From Xylogone sp. PMI_703 (Eukaryota; Ascomycota; Leotiomycetes), in contig JAJTUQ010000005.1 in NCBI GenBank assembly GCA_021399445.1, positions 4,836,001 through 4,900,000 on the forward strand: a stretch of 64,000 nt of DNA. Direction: 5' to 3'. Each line of letters starts with the position of its first letter. Position 1 is the stretch's first letter. The position numbers and the translations under genes are program-made. Below the pieces are notes generated by a model, which searched no databases, was not told the DNA's origin, and was given only the letters and a program-made list of their open reading frames with translations. Below, in pieces: positions 10,750-21,811 of this stretch.

Positions 10750-12576
10750 ATGGCCCCGCAAACCCCAATCCCTTATCCCCAGGAACGCTTCTCAGACGTA
10801 GACGAGTACGTCGACTCACTTCTAAACTTCGCGTCGACGTCCAGGCTCTTGCAGACACTTTGTGGTGGCGTTCACATTCTCGATTTCTTCATCAGGGAAC
10901 CAAGTCTCTATCACACGGTGGTTCCTGAAGAATGGCGTTCTTGGCTCTTAGAATGTCCGACTATGGCATTACTTGATCTGCTCATGCGAGATGATCTAGA
11001 TGCTCCAAGAGAAGATAACCCTCCTGAGAGCCTCATCAGTTACATCAGGGATATACGGAAACACTCTCTAAGACGATCTTTTTTCCAGGATGAAGCTAGG
11101 AAGAAAGATATCCCCAAGCTCCCTCGCCATATTTCAGTGGGGATGATACCCAAGAAAATTCATGAAGTGACCAATTTTGCGGACTACGTTGTCAGGGTAT
11201 CCGATGATATATCCACCCGCACTGGAAATGGAATCACTCACTTTGTGGACTTTGGAAGTGGGCAGAACTACCTCGGTCGAACGCTGGCCAGTCCACCCTA
11301 TAACAAACAGATAGTTGCCGTGGAGAGCAAGGAGCTCAACATCAAAGGTGCTAGGAGAATGGATGTATCGGCCGGCGTAGCTGAACGAGAAAAGGTCATG
11401 AGAAATAAGAAGCTCTATCGACTTGCTCAGAATAGCTTACTGCCTGAAGAGCGGAGAAGAGAGGGGAAGATAGGCAGGCTGGTGAAGCAACAGGCGCAGA
11501 CACCGCAGCCTGATATAGAATTTGATTTCAGACCTACTGAGGAATTGGATTCTATCTATACTCCAGAAGAAGGGAAAGGTCATATTCAATACGTGGAGCA
11601 CGTTGTCAAGGACGGAGACCTGTCCGATGTGGTTGAACAGATCGAAAAAATGAACATCAATACTCATTCAAACGGTTCAGATACGTCTCCTCCACCTGAC
11701 GACTCCAATATCATACCCAAAACCGAAAAGAAAATAGACCCTCGCCTCATGGCAATATCAATACACTCCTGCGGCAACCTCTCCCACCACGGCATCCGTT
11801 CCCTCCTTCTAAACCCCTCCGTCAAAGCCGTCGCCATTGTAGGCTGCTGCTACAACCTCCTCACAGAGCGTCTCGCTCCCCCAAGCTACAAGCACCCCCT
11901 CCTACGCCCAAACCTCCAAGCCATCAACGCACCCTCCTCAAACCAAACCTCCAATCCAGCTGATCCCCACGGCTTCCCCATGAGCGAGCGCATCGCAACG
12001 CACAACAACAACGAAAGCATCCACCTGAACATCACCGCCCGGATGATGGCCGTGCAAGCACCATCCAACTGGACACCGGGAGACAGTGAGTCCTTCTTCA
12101 AGCGCCACTTCTACCGCGCCCTGCTCCAGCGGCTCTTCCTAGACTACGGCGTCGTCTCGAAGATCAACCTCTCTCCGGACGGCACAGACGGCGAAGGCAT
12201 GGAAACTACCGAAGCCATCATCATCGGATCCTTGCGCAAGGCGTGCTATGCTTCATTCCTGTCATACGTCCGGGGCGCGATATCCAAGATGGAAGCCGAC
12301 ACCGCGAGGGGCAGCACGGTAGCGGCGAAGATGAAGGATATCACGGATGAGGAGATCCTGGGGTATGAGGAGAGGTATGGAGAGCTGAGGAAGGAGTTGA
12401 GCGTGGTGTGGAGTTTGATGGCGTTTAGTGCTGGGGTGGTGGAGAGTTTGATTGTTACGGATCGGTGGCTGTTTTTGAGAGAGCAGAGGGATGTGGTGAG
12501 GGAGTGTTGGGTGGAGAGTGTTTTCGAGTATGGGTTGAGTCCGAGGAATTTGGTTGTTGTTGGGGTGAAGGATTGA
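10750..12576 (+). CDS. METTL25/RRNAD1-like methyltransferase-domain protein
   Basis: Single-exon gene, 608 residues from the ATG at 10750. It is a predicted S-adenosylmethionine-dependent methyltransferase of the METTL25/RRNAD1 type (Methyltransf_32 domain). Visible motifs are the SAM-binding loop VDFGSGQNYLGR near residue 164, HSCGNLSHHG near 338 and GCCYN near 363, the last two characteristic of this family. The substrate of the fungal members is not known to me. An in-frame ATG at 10654 would add 32 residues, some basic, that could act as a mitochondrial presequence. I chose 10750 because the acidic YPQERFSDVDEYV region that follows resembles the family's start. Composition shifts inside the gene: roughly 11750-12300 is C-rich at third positions and 12350-12576 is G/T-rich. 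It is convergent with the histone chaperone gene downstream. Confidence 0.85.
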   Translation: MAPQTPIPYPQERFSDVDEYVDSLLNFASTSRLLQTLCGGVHILDFFIREPSLYHTVVPEEWRSWLLECPTMALLDLLMRDDLDAPREDNPPESLISYIRDIRKHSLRRSFFQDEARKKDIPKLPRHISVGMIPKKIHEVTNFADYVVRVSDDISTRTGNGITHFVDFGSGQNYLGRTLASPPYNKQIVAVESKELNIKGARRMDVSAGVAEREKVMRNKKLYRLAQNSLLPEERRREGKIGRLVKQQAQTPQPDIEFDFRPTEELDSIYTPEEGKGHIQYVEHVVKDGDLSDVVEQIEKMNINTHSNGSDTSPPPDDSNIIPKTEKKIDPRLMAISIHSCGNLSHHGIRSLLLNPSVKAVAIVGCCYNLLTERLAPPSYKHPLLRPNLQAINAPSSNQTSNPADPHGFPMSERIATHNNNESIHLNITARMMAVQAPSNWTPGDSESFFKRHFYRALLQRLFLDYGVVSKINLSPDGTDGEGMETTEAIIIGSLRKACYASFLSYVRGAISKMEADTARGSTVAAKMKDITDEEILGYEERYGELRKELSVVWSLMAFSAGVVESLIVTDRWLFLREQRDVVRECWVESVFEYGLSPRNLVVVGVKD

Positions 12577-13188
12577 GTGAATATATGGATATATATATAC
12601 ATACATGCGTATGGTGGGATCAGCAGGAGGAGGAGTATTGTATCTCTGGATTAGAAATTCGGAGTTTTTTGACTTTGTCCATTGTCTATGATTGAAGGGT
12701 AGACAAAACGGTATTTCATCTGCTGGAGTTAGAGATCAATATAAAGCATGGACCAGGGATGCTTTAGTTATTTCATAAAGAAGGGAAGAGCATTTAGAAT
12801 AGAAATAGATCGGGTGAATTTAAATCTCAGCAGGTAACTAGGTTCATTATTCATATCGTACTGGAATGGACAGGCACGTGTCAGACAAGCTCATTATTCA
12901 TTAATAGTTTCAATTCATATTTCATTTCATTTCATTTCTCTACTATGCATTCTGCGCTTAATCACTTCAAGGAATCAATCTCTGCCCGATTTGGTATAGT
13001 GATCTAAGCGATTGTAATGTTCTAATCCATTCTTTCCGTTTTGGGTATATCCCTTCCAGTGCTTGTTTCCTTAAAATCCAGAGCCCAATCCAATGGCTTC
13101 GTATCCTTGTTACTTTGTTTGCAAACATTATCTTTTTACGTTTACCTATTAGTGTCGTTCATTATTTCGTAAGCATTTCGACTTGAAA
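12577..13188. other. convergent intergenic region
   Basis: This contains the 3' flanks of two converging genes, including an alternating TA run after the methyltransferase stop. A short (ATTTC)4 repeat sits at 12919-12938. I see nothing else. Confidence 0.7.
12919..12938. repeat. (ATTTC)4 microsatellite
   Basis: Four perfect tandem copies of a five-base unit in the convergent intergenic stretch. Confidence 0.9.
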
Positions 13189-14472
13189 TTATGAAGAGCG
13201 TCTCTTCTTAGTTGGAGGTTCATCCTCCCCAGCAGAATCTGGTGCTGAGTTTATGGCTGCTTCGTCGTCGCTGTCGAGGTCGTCGGATTCGAAGTCCGCG
13301 TCTGAGAGGGCGTCTTGTTCTTGAGCTTGGGCTACGTGGACGATAGGTTAGTCTCGTTCAACCATGGTCGCATATAGGGTATGGTGGGACTTACTGAAAT
13401 ATTTGATGGCGCCTGGCCAGAGGTCGTCCGTGATGGCAAGCGCTAACTCATCGCCATCTGGGAAGATCTCTAAGCTCAGGTCAATATCTTCCTCTTCGTC
13501 TTCTTCATCCTCATCAGCCAGTTTATCTTCAGCGGCTGCTGCCTTCTGTTTCCCATCTTTTCTGGCCTGCCTCTCCTGTCTTTCTTTTTCCGTTGCGGCT
13601 AGGCTCTCTTCAGCTGTAACCCTTCGTCCGATATACCCGAACCAGGCAAAGAAGCTTAGTCCGCCCATGCCGGTATTCTCAATCTTCTTCTTAAGTGCCT
13701 TTTGTTCAGGAGTCAGCTCCTTCTTTCTCTTCCCTTCTTCCTTTTTCTTCCCAGCAGCATTCTCCTTCTGCTCTATCCCCCAAGCATTGTAAACTAGGTC
13801 GCTCAAACCGCCGGTCAAATCCTTGCCCTTCTTCCACTCGATCTTGACAGGTTCCGAGACTAACCCGGCCCATCCATCCGGCGCTCTTCGATACCAGAAC
13901 TTCTTTTCCAGAACTTGGTCCTCGAAGTAATCATTGGGTGCGAATTGCCACTTGATAGCTACACTTCTGGGATCACCCTTCGGGTCATCAAGTTCGAAGT
14001 GTGTGACGGAGAGAGAGATTAGAGAGGAGAGGAGAAGAGCACTGTCGGAAGGCTGGATGTACTGGTCAATGTCTGGCGGGGCTTGCTCCAGAACCAAGGG
14101 CCAGAAGTTAGGGATCTGGGAGACGGTCTGCTGGCGGCGAACGTAGAGCGGGGCTGTCAGGGTGACTTGTTGACGGACTGCAAAGGAGAGTAATTAGTGA
14201 TTTAGTTCTTCTTTGATCTGCAGAGATGAGGAGAGAGCGGATTGAACTATGGCATAGAGCAGCCTCTGCGATTTCCGCCCAGGCCGATAGGCGGAGATTG
14301 GCATGTATGCTGTCTGTCGGGCAATTGGACAGGAAGAAGAGCTGGACATACTAATTTCTGTTTCCACATCGTCGAATTCTCGCTCAATATCGGCGAGATC
14401 CTCGTAAGATACCGGTGTCTCTTCCAAAGCAGCTGCCATGGCTGCTGTTGTAAAGGCGTACTTGCGGGACAT
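13189..14472 (-). CDS. NAP-family histone chaperone (SET/Vps75-like)
   Basis: Minus-strand gene with exons 14472-14352, 14177-13395 and 13331-13189, encoding 348 residues. Introns have GTATGT/GCAG and GTAAGT/GTAG boundaries and phases agree. The protein is a nucleosome assembly protein of the SET/Vps75 group, a nuclear H3-H4/H2A-H2B chaperone. An N-terminal acidic helix (YEDLADIEREFDDVE, residues 23-37) precedes the NAP core, with IPNFWPLVLEQAPPDIDQYI, a beta-rich SVTHFELDDPKGDPRS stretch, and WFGYIGRR in the earmuff region. A lysine-rich insert (about residues 165-195) is followed by acidic tracts and a KKRR nuclear-localisation-like end. Yeast Vps75 works with Rtt109; mammalian SET/TAF-I is the nearest animal relative. 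The start at 14472 gives MSRKYAF; an in-frame ATG at 14439 is an alternative. It diverges from the oxygenase gene at 15531. Confidence 0.85.
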
Positions 14473-15530
14473 CGACTTTCAGCGGGGTGAATGTGAGTGG
14501 ATGAATTGAGGTGTACCGATGAAAATATCCAGGGCGATTGATTAAACGGTGTCCATCTACGAGGAAGAGAAGTGAGGATGACTTGGGAATATAATAAATT
14601 AAGAAAAAGTATTGAAGTTGTAGTCACCTGTATGAGCCCGCTCGTGTTTGCGCCAACTGCAGATGCAGGAAGAGGATTAGTGCGGTGGATTTGCGCGCGA
14701 AAGCGGAATGGCGGGAGCCAAAAACAGAGGTCGCCAGAGGAGATGAGGCGCTGGCAGGCTGGATGCATGAAAACCCACCAGAACAGTAATTTACGATTAA
14801 TGACCGATACAGGCGATGCTTCATCATCATCGAATGACATGTCGCGGAATGCGAGCTTCTGGCACCAACGGTGCGAGTGTCAACTTACTCAGCTCAATTC
14901 TCCGCTCTTGTCCTTTCTAGTGAAGGTCACTGCTGGCAGGAGACTGGCCTTCGATCCTCCTGCGCGGGCTCGCCGTCTCTACCGAAGCAAGCCCTAAGAG
15001 GTCTCAGCCAGCTCCTAATTGCAGCAGCTGGTAGAGACACTGGGGGGAATGACTGCAGCCCACTGCCTGCGTGATGCTGGAATTATGCATGTGAGGTGGA
15101 AGAGGTGGAAGAGTTATACATCCGTAACGTAATTACCAATTGCTGCGTAAGAGTATTGTCTTAAGATCCAGCAAAAGTATCACTGAGATGACATCGCCGG
15201 TTGTTCTATGGACTGCCCGTGCTGTCTGCCCTTCCACTGCCAGCCACAAGAGAAGCCCCAAAATGTCGCGCGCAACTGTCGTGCGACTCTAAGGCGCGGC
15301 GCCACCGAAGACGGCGGGCACAAGCTTCGGATTCTCTCTTCCCATCCATGTGGTTTCACTATCGTGCGTGATCTTATCTTTTATCAGATCAGATCAGATC
15401 AGATCAGACCCGATCCTGAGCTGTGCTGGCGGCTCGAAATAATCCGAGAGAATGAGTTGAGGCACAAATTTCGCGAAACCCACGCAAAACCTCCCCACAC
15501 TTTAAATCTCCTGGACTGCCCCGCTAAACA
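14473..15530. other. divergent promoter region
   Basis: Shared upstream region of the histone chaperone (leftward) and the 2OG oxygenase (rightward). It contains an (ATCAG)5 microsatellite at 15383-15407, about 125-150 bases before the oxygenase start. No convincing gene. Confidence 0.65.
15383..15407. repeat. (ATCAG)5 microsatellite
   Basis: Five perfect tandem copies of ATCAG, giving regularly spaced GATC sites, within the promoter of the oxygenase gene. Confidence 0.95.
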
Positions 15531-17145
15531 ATGTCCAAATCAAAGAACAAGCGGCGCCAGCAGACTCAGCAGACGAACAATGCTGCAAAGAAGGCCAAGA
15601 TCAGTCCAATCGTTCCTCACAGGAATGGTGCAGGTGCAGACGGAGATGCAGATGCCTCACCTGATCAAGCTCCATTACTGCAGGTGAAGACGCTGCATAC
15701 ACTTATCCCTGCAGACGACCTCGATATCACGATTGACACCCTGAATATCCTCGCTGGGAATCCCAGTTTGATAAAATCGAAAGCCTGTAAGGATTTACGG
15801 ACAGCCGTGTATGACTTTCGAAATGCCTGCACCACGGGATTCAATGCCTCTGGTAAGCACCACTTGCTTGACCAATTAGATGTGGCGTGATCCAAATACT
15901 GACCAGAAACAGTTGACACAAATCTCACGGCTCGAATAAGTGGCGCTCTGGCAGACAGCGGCTATGTTGAGGCACGGATCCTGCTCGCTGAGATGCGGGT
16001 GAGACGCCAGGCTCCGAAACTGGGTGCTCTCTGTAGATGGGTGAGGGATCTAGACATTGTCAGCGGGCTGGCTCAGCAGATTGAGCAAGCAGGATCAAAG
16101 AGAACAGTACGCGAGGAGGAGCTATTGGTGGTCATGGATGCCATTTTGAGGGTTACTGGGCCAATTGACTATTCAGTAGAGAATAACGAGATTGGCGGAG
16201 AAGGACCCATCATCTTGAGGAAGGAGTGGAATTTGCGTCCGGAATCTCTGCCCCGGAGGAATACACATGCAAGTGTACTCGACGGAAGTATATTCGATTT
16301 GGTACCAAAGGACATAAAGTCGCGATTCCGGGTCATTGAAACAACGCCTGGCGTCGAACGTAAGCCGCCGAACCACCATCCAGCCATATTATACGCATCT
16401 AGAAATAACAGCATATCGACACCCGCTGAGCCGCCAAACACTAGTTTCTACACACATCCAATTGTCCCAAATCTCCATCTCATCAAAGATGTCTTAACTA
16501 TTCAAGAATGCAATGAGGTCATTGCAGCTGGGGAAGCGGTGGGCTTCCTTCCAGATGCTCCTATCCGGGAGCAAGGAGAGGAAAACAGCATTCTGGCACA
16601 CAACTTTTACTGGGTGGCCGATGAAGAATTCTGCTCTAGGATATGGAAGAGAGTTGAACCCTTTGTACCTGAGATGGTACGAGGGAAGAAAGTCCGGGGA
16701 CTCAACAGAAGATTTAGAGTTTACAGATATGTGCCAGGGGCGGAGTACCGTGCTCATATAGGTATGTTGTATATCTCATCGTCAAGTATGATATTGATTA
16801 TTTTACCCAGATGGAGCCTGGCCTCCTTCGGGGATTGATCCAGTCACCGATAAATACATCTACGACAACTCGCCACCAGATCGCAAACAATCATCACTCT
16901 ACACCTTCTTAATATATCTAAACGACGAGTTTGAAGCTGGAGAAACAACCTTTTTCCTACCGAGTGCCAGAGAAGGCAGCATGAATGCATATCCCGTCAA
17001 ACCGATCCAAGGTGCTGTTGCAATGTTTCCTCACGGAGAGACGTACGATACTTTACTACATGAAGGAACCGGTGTCCGGCAGGAGAGCAAGCCATCTGCA
17101 AAATATGTGATTCGTACAGAGATGTTGTACGATGTTGATACATAG
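15531..17145 (+). CDS. 2-oxoglutarate/Fe(II) oxygenase, prolyl 4-hydroxylase type
   Basis: Three exons (15531-15852, 15913-16761, 16811-17145) encode 501 residues. The C-terminal third is a prolyl-4-hydroxylase-like double-stranded beta-helix. The iron ligands are H389 and D391 in HID, which spans the second splice junction, and H474 in LLHEG, followed by a basic 2OG-binding segment (SAKYVIRTE). LYTFLIYLNDEFEAGETTFF is a typical strand-turn of the family. The N-terminus is basic (KSKNKRRQQ), which suggests nuclear or nucleolar localisation. The N-terminal 250 residues carry no domain I recognise. Intron 1 could end at either of two in-frame acceptors (15906 or 15912), adding or dropping two residues. 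The substrate is unknown; protein prolyl or other hydroxylation is inference from the fold. Confidence 0.85.
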
Positions 17146-18016
17146 CAATTGATATTTTGCAACCATTTATTATCTGCCAAGTTTTCCATCTTCTATCGCG
17201 GCCTTTTCACTTTTTGCCAGTTTATCTTTGTCAATATCTTACAACTTCCAGCCAAGCAAGAGCGCTTAATTGGCAGCGTGCTGACAATGGGGCGATTAAC
17301 TCGAGTGTGATTAACAGTATTCGACTCTCTTTAGCGATGATTTATCTCGGCGGTCTGGGGTAATATAACGGGCAAGGGAAGTGCGGCCCGAGACCTGGGC
17401 CTTGTCACAGTCGACTCTCGTGAGATTTTATCCAATAACCCCGCAGAAGGGCGCAGACGGTTCCTGCATCACCAATCAGCACGCCAGCACAATCTAAAGA
17501 ATCGCGCCGAGTGGCAGAGGAGATCCTGGGGACGTCGGCAGTTTCTGTAGAAGAGAGATCGCCATCTTGCGGGATTCTTTCTCTAGCAATCGCCTTGCAG
17601 CGCATCTTTTCTGCCAAGCAGAGCTTCTGACCTTCTACACTCCGTCGGCTGCGACGGGCCTGGGGAACTCATTGTTAATTACTCCAGATCTCGGCACTTC
17701 CTCTATATCGGGCCTGGAATTAGCATCGCGCAATCCACAATTGCGGAGGAACAAGGATAATGGCCGGTGCCCTAGATCCAGGAGACCTGGCGGGCGCCAC
17801 GAGTAGAGATTGCCCGCCGGATTGAGCCAGATTGCATGCAGCATGATGCTCGTGCCATACCTCGAAACGTTACCTTGAGAGATCTATTGTATATTTTGTG
17901 GTCAAGGCTAAGTTATATTTCCTCTTCTCTCCCGCTACTGATTCTCTTTCCTAGAGAATGAACCACCTCTTTCTCTCTCTCTTCTCCTGGGCCTTCAATT
18001 GAGCATTCATACCGGA
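17146..18016 (+). promoter_or_regulatory. promoter region of the beta-glucosidase gene
   Basis: No gene is visible. Four matches to the Cre1/CreA core SYGGRG lie at 17355-17360, 17439-17444 (minus strand), 17526-17531 and 17660-17665. One GGCTAA, the Xyr1/XlnR-type box, lies at 17906-17911, about 105 bases before the start codon. A CT-rich leader follows from about 17920. These motifs are short and occur by chance, but the combination fits a carbon-repressed, cellulose- or xylan-induced gene. Confidence 0.45.
17958..18002 (+). promoter_or_regulatory. upstream ORF in the beta-glucosidase leader
   Basis: An ATG at 17958 opens a 14-codon frame ending with TGA at 18000-18002, 14 bases before the presumed start ATG at 18017 and in another frame. 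If transcription starts upstream of it, it could reduce translation of the main reading frame. Whether it lies in the mRNA is unknown. Confidence 0.35.
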
Positions 18017-21000
18017 ATGCATCAATCGGTATTCTCCCTCCTAGCTCTGCTAGCCACGCCGCTCCTCGCTGCACCAGGCGATGGAGACTGGGCTTCGGCA
18101 TATACAAAAGCCAATGCCGCATTGGCAAAGCTCTCTAATAATCAGAAAGTGTCACTTGTGACGGGGACTGGGTGGATGAAGGGACCTTGCGTGGGGAACT
18201 TGGCCGCTATTTCTTCGATTGGGTTTCCACAGCTGTGTCTACAGGATGGACCATTAGGGTATGTCTCTCTAATTGGAACATTCTCTAAGATGAATATGGA
18301 AGAGAAATTTTGAGCGAGATTGTGATGGTGCTAATGTGAGTTCTTCATTTCTGCAGTGTACGATATGCCCAGCAGGTTACTGCCTTCCCTGCTGGTATTA
18401 CGACGGGGTCGACTTGGGACACGGGATTGATGTATGCACGTGGTAATGCTTTGGGTACGAATTCATTTCCTCTACCAATGCGAGCAGATTCTGATATCTG
18501 AGATAGGCGCCGAGGCGAAAGGTTTGGGTGTTCATGTTCAGCTTGGTCCTGTTGCTGGCCCACTTGGCAAGATCCCTGTTGTACGAATATTTCCAGCCTC
18601 TCAGGCTTTAAATGAAGACTGATCATTGTGATAGGGGGGAAGAAATTGGGAAGGCTTCTCAGTTGATCCTTATCTTTCTGGTGTGGCTATGGCGAATGTA
18701 GGTGGCATGTTACTGAGAATCTTTTTTTGGTATTATCTGGATCCACGAGTTGCTAACTTCTTTTTAAAGACGGTTGAAGGAATGCAGGCAGCAGGAGTGC
18801 AAGCTTGTGCGAAGCATTATAGTAAGTGATTAAAGTCCTTATTCTTAATAACTTCCTGGATCTAACCGTAGCACACAGTTGCCAATGAACAGGAGAGAAA
18901 TCGTGATTCGATGAGCTCGAACGTCAACGATAGGACACTTCACGAGGTATAAACCCTGAATCTGTTTTGACGATAAAGCTGAAATGCTGTTCTAGCTATA
19001 TCTCTGGGGTTTCGCCGAAGCTGTCAGAGCAAATGTTACTTCTGTTATGTGTTCTTACAACAGACTCAACTCAAGTTTCGCGTGTGAGAATAAGCATATT
19101 CTTACCGACTTATTGAAGAATGAGCTTGACTTTCAAGGATACGTTCTTAGCGGTTTGTACCACATGGAATGTCTATGTATATATAGTACAGGTACTGATC
19201 GCAGGTTTCTATAGACTGGGCGGCTCAACACACTACAACAGGTAGTGCCAATGCCGGAATGGTAACCAAATTCTGCGGCTTCCAAACCAGGAACGAATTA
19301 TAGGCTAACGATTTCAAGGACATGGCCATGCCTGGTGACAATTTTGGAGATAATAATTTCCTCTGGGGACAAAATCTACTGAATGCTGTTAACTCGTAAG
19401 ATTCTCTGATTATTCGAGTTATATGAGAAGAATAAGTCAGGCATGCTAATTATCATTTAGTGGCCAAGTTCCTCAGTCAAGACTTGACGACATGGCAACT
19501 CGGGTTCTAGCAGCCTGGTATTTTGTCGGTCAAGATCAAGGCTATCCTTCCGTAACCGGATGGACTTCTTGGAACGGAGGAGGTGGTGGACCAAATGTGC
19601 AAGGTACACACAAAGATGTTGCCCGGCAGATTGCCAGAGACGGCATTGTTCTGTTGAAAAATACAAATAACGCCTTACCGTTGAACAAACCGGCTAGTCT
19701 TGCACTGATTGGACAGGACGCAATCGTTAATCCTTCTGGACCAAATGCTTGCAATGATCGCGCCTGTGATACTGGAACACTTGCTATGGTAAGCACACTG
19801 AGGTTGGTGATTGACTGAATTGATTCACTGACCCGTTGGAAATAGGGCTGGGGCTCTGGCACTGCCCAATTCCCTGTAAGTATTATCGTCAAAGTCCTAG
19901 TATTATCTAATCTAATATACATATAGTATCTTGTTGCGCCGTATGATGCAATCAAAACCCGGGCCGCGTCAGATGGAACTACTTTGACAACTGCTACATC
20001 GGACACTCCGTCTTCTGGAGCCTCTGCAGCTAGCGCAGCTGCGACGGCTATTGTTTTTATCAATGCAGATTCTGGAGAAGGCTACCTTACTGTAAGTATA
20101 TTCTCGGGCCTCCAATTTTGATTTATGTCTAATAATACCAGGTTGAAGGACAGGCTGGTGACAGAGCAAATCTCGATCCCTGGCATAATGGTAACGCCCT
20201 CGTTCAAGCGGTTGCAGCCGTGAACAAGAACACAATTGTAGTAGTCCACTCTGTTGGCCCATTGATACTTGAAACGATTCTTGCATTGCCGAATGTTGTC
20301 GCTGTTGTTTGGGCTGGAATTCCAGGTCAGGAATCCGGAAATGGATTGGTTGATGTCCTCTATGGATCAACCTCTCCTAGTGGGAAACTGCCATATACGA
20401 TAGCAAAAGCACAAGCAGACTATGGAACTGCCATTGCCAATGGCGATGATAGTTTCCCTGAGGGTCTGTATGTTGACTATAGACATTTCGATCAGGCTGG
20501 AATTGCACCTCGGTATGAGTTTGGGTTTGGATTGTGTAAGTTGGCTTACCCTCCTTCCGTTTACTCTTAGACAACCTTAGTGGACAAATTTTTTACTAAT
20601 ACTAATTGCTCCTTCAGCATATACAACTTTCTCCTACTCCTCCTTAACGGCATCGTCTATCACGATCCCGCCCGGCCCAGATACCCCGCGCCCTGGCGGC
20701 TCATCCAAGCTCTACAACACAGTTGCAACCGTAACAGCAGTAATAACTAATAATGGTACCGTAACTGGCGCCGAGGTGCCCCAGCTTTACATAGGCCTGC
20801 CGTCCAGTGCCCCTTCATCGCCTCCAAAACAACTCCGTGGCTTCACCAAAGTCAGTCTTCAACCCGGTCAATCCAAAACCGTCACATTCAATTTGAGACT
20901 GAAAGATCTGAGCTATTGGGATACATCGAGCCAGAGCTGGATACTTCCTAGCGGCACATTTTCGATTTACGTTGGTGCTAGCTCGAGAGATATACGATTA

Positions 21001-21368
21001 ACAGGAACGATTTCAAGTACCGGTGGAAGCGGACCTAGCTCAACAAGTGCTGGGGGTTCAACTACGACATCTACTTCTAGGGGTGTTACAACAACCACGA
21101 CAGTGAGAACCACTACAACTACAAGTAGAACAACCACTTCCTCTCCTCCTTCGGGGACCGGATCACCCCTCTGGGGTCAATGTGGTGGACAAGGCTGGAC
21201 CGGACCAACGACATGTGCGAGTGGAACCTGCACATACAGTAATCCATATTATAGTATGTATTCCTCTCTTCCCCCACAGGTCTTGCGTAAACCTATTGTT
21301 CTTCTCAGAAATGACAAATGGCAAATTGCTAACATCAGTCTTTCTTTGCAGGCCAATGTCTTCCTTAG
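18017..21368 (+). CDS. secreted GH3 beta-glucosidase (Cel3A-like) with CBM1
   Basis: Fifteen exons: 18017-18258, 18357-18454, 18507-18580, 18635-18697, 18770-18821, 18879-18946, 18996-19152, 19215-19261, 19304-19395, 19461-19788, 19846-19875, 19927-20091, 20142-20535, 20618-21253 and 21352-21368; 820 residues. All phases agree. It hydrolyses cellobiose and short beta-glucans outside the cell. A signal peptide ([18 protein letters not shown]) is followed by the GH3 N-terminal barrel, the nucleophile Asp at about residue 252 in [10 protein letters not shown], the second GH3 domain with the likely acid/base Glu468 in DSGEGYLT, and a fibronectin III-like domain (PPKQLRGF to SSRDIRL). A Ser/Thr-rich linker of about 45 residues leads to a fungal CBM1 at about 786-820 ([15 protein letters not shown] to SQCL). 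Cel3A of Trichoderma, the closest family member I know, lacks the CBM. Intron 3's donor (GTACGA at 18581) is the least certain. Confidence 0.9.
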
Positions 21369-21811
21369 GAACATAAAGAGTATCACACCGGTGAAATTGG
21401 CAAGTATTTCTAAAGAGCTGGAATAGGTGTATATAGCTTGGTAAATTTGAAAGTGAAATATGTACATGGATGCAATGTAGTTTTGAACTATCAGCTACAA
21501 TGAAATATATTGTATACCACGAACTAGATTTGAGAGTGAGATGGGTATTTATTCACATAATACATAAGATAGTGTACATTGATCGTGGCTTTTACAAAAT
21601 GGCAGAATATCGTAAGGTAGTAACGTTGACAATAAGTTTCTTCAAATAAAATGTGCAGGATAATGGTATCATTCGAACTCCTATGCTATAGTTTATACAT
21701 CTAAAATCTACCTCGATATCTTCGTTGACCCTTGAACTCCACGCTCTTAGTCTAAGCGACCCTAATTCGATTTATAATAATGTAAATAATACAAATTAGT
21801 CAAGGCTCAGC
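21369..21811. other. convergent intergenic region
   Basis: AT-rich 3' flanks of the beta-glucosidase and the peptide transporter genes. I see nothing else. Confidence 0.7.

Noticed and set aside
13364..13792. Ser-rich 142-codon plus-strand frame
   Set aside because: It is the antisense of the acidic, Lys-rich part of the histone chaperone gene.
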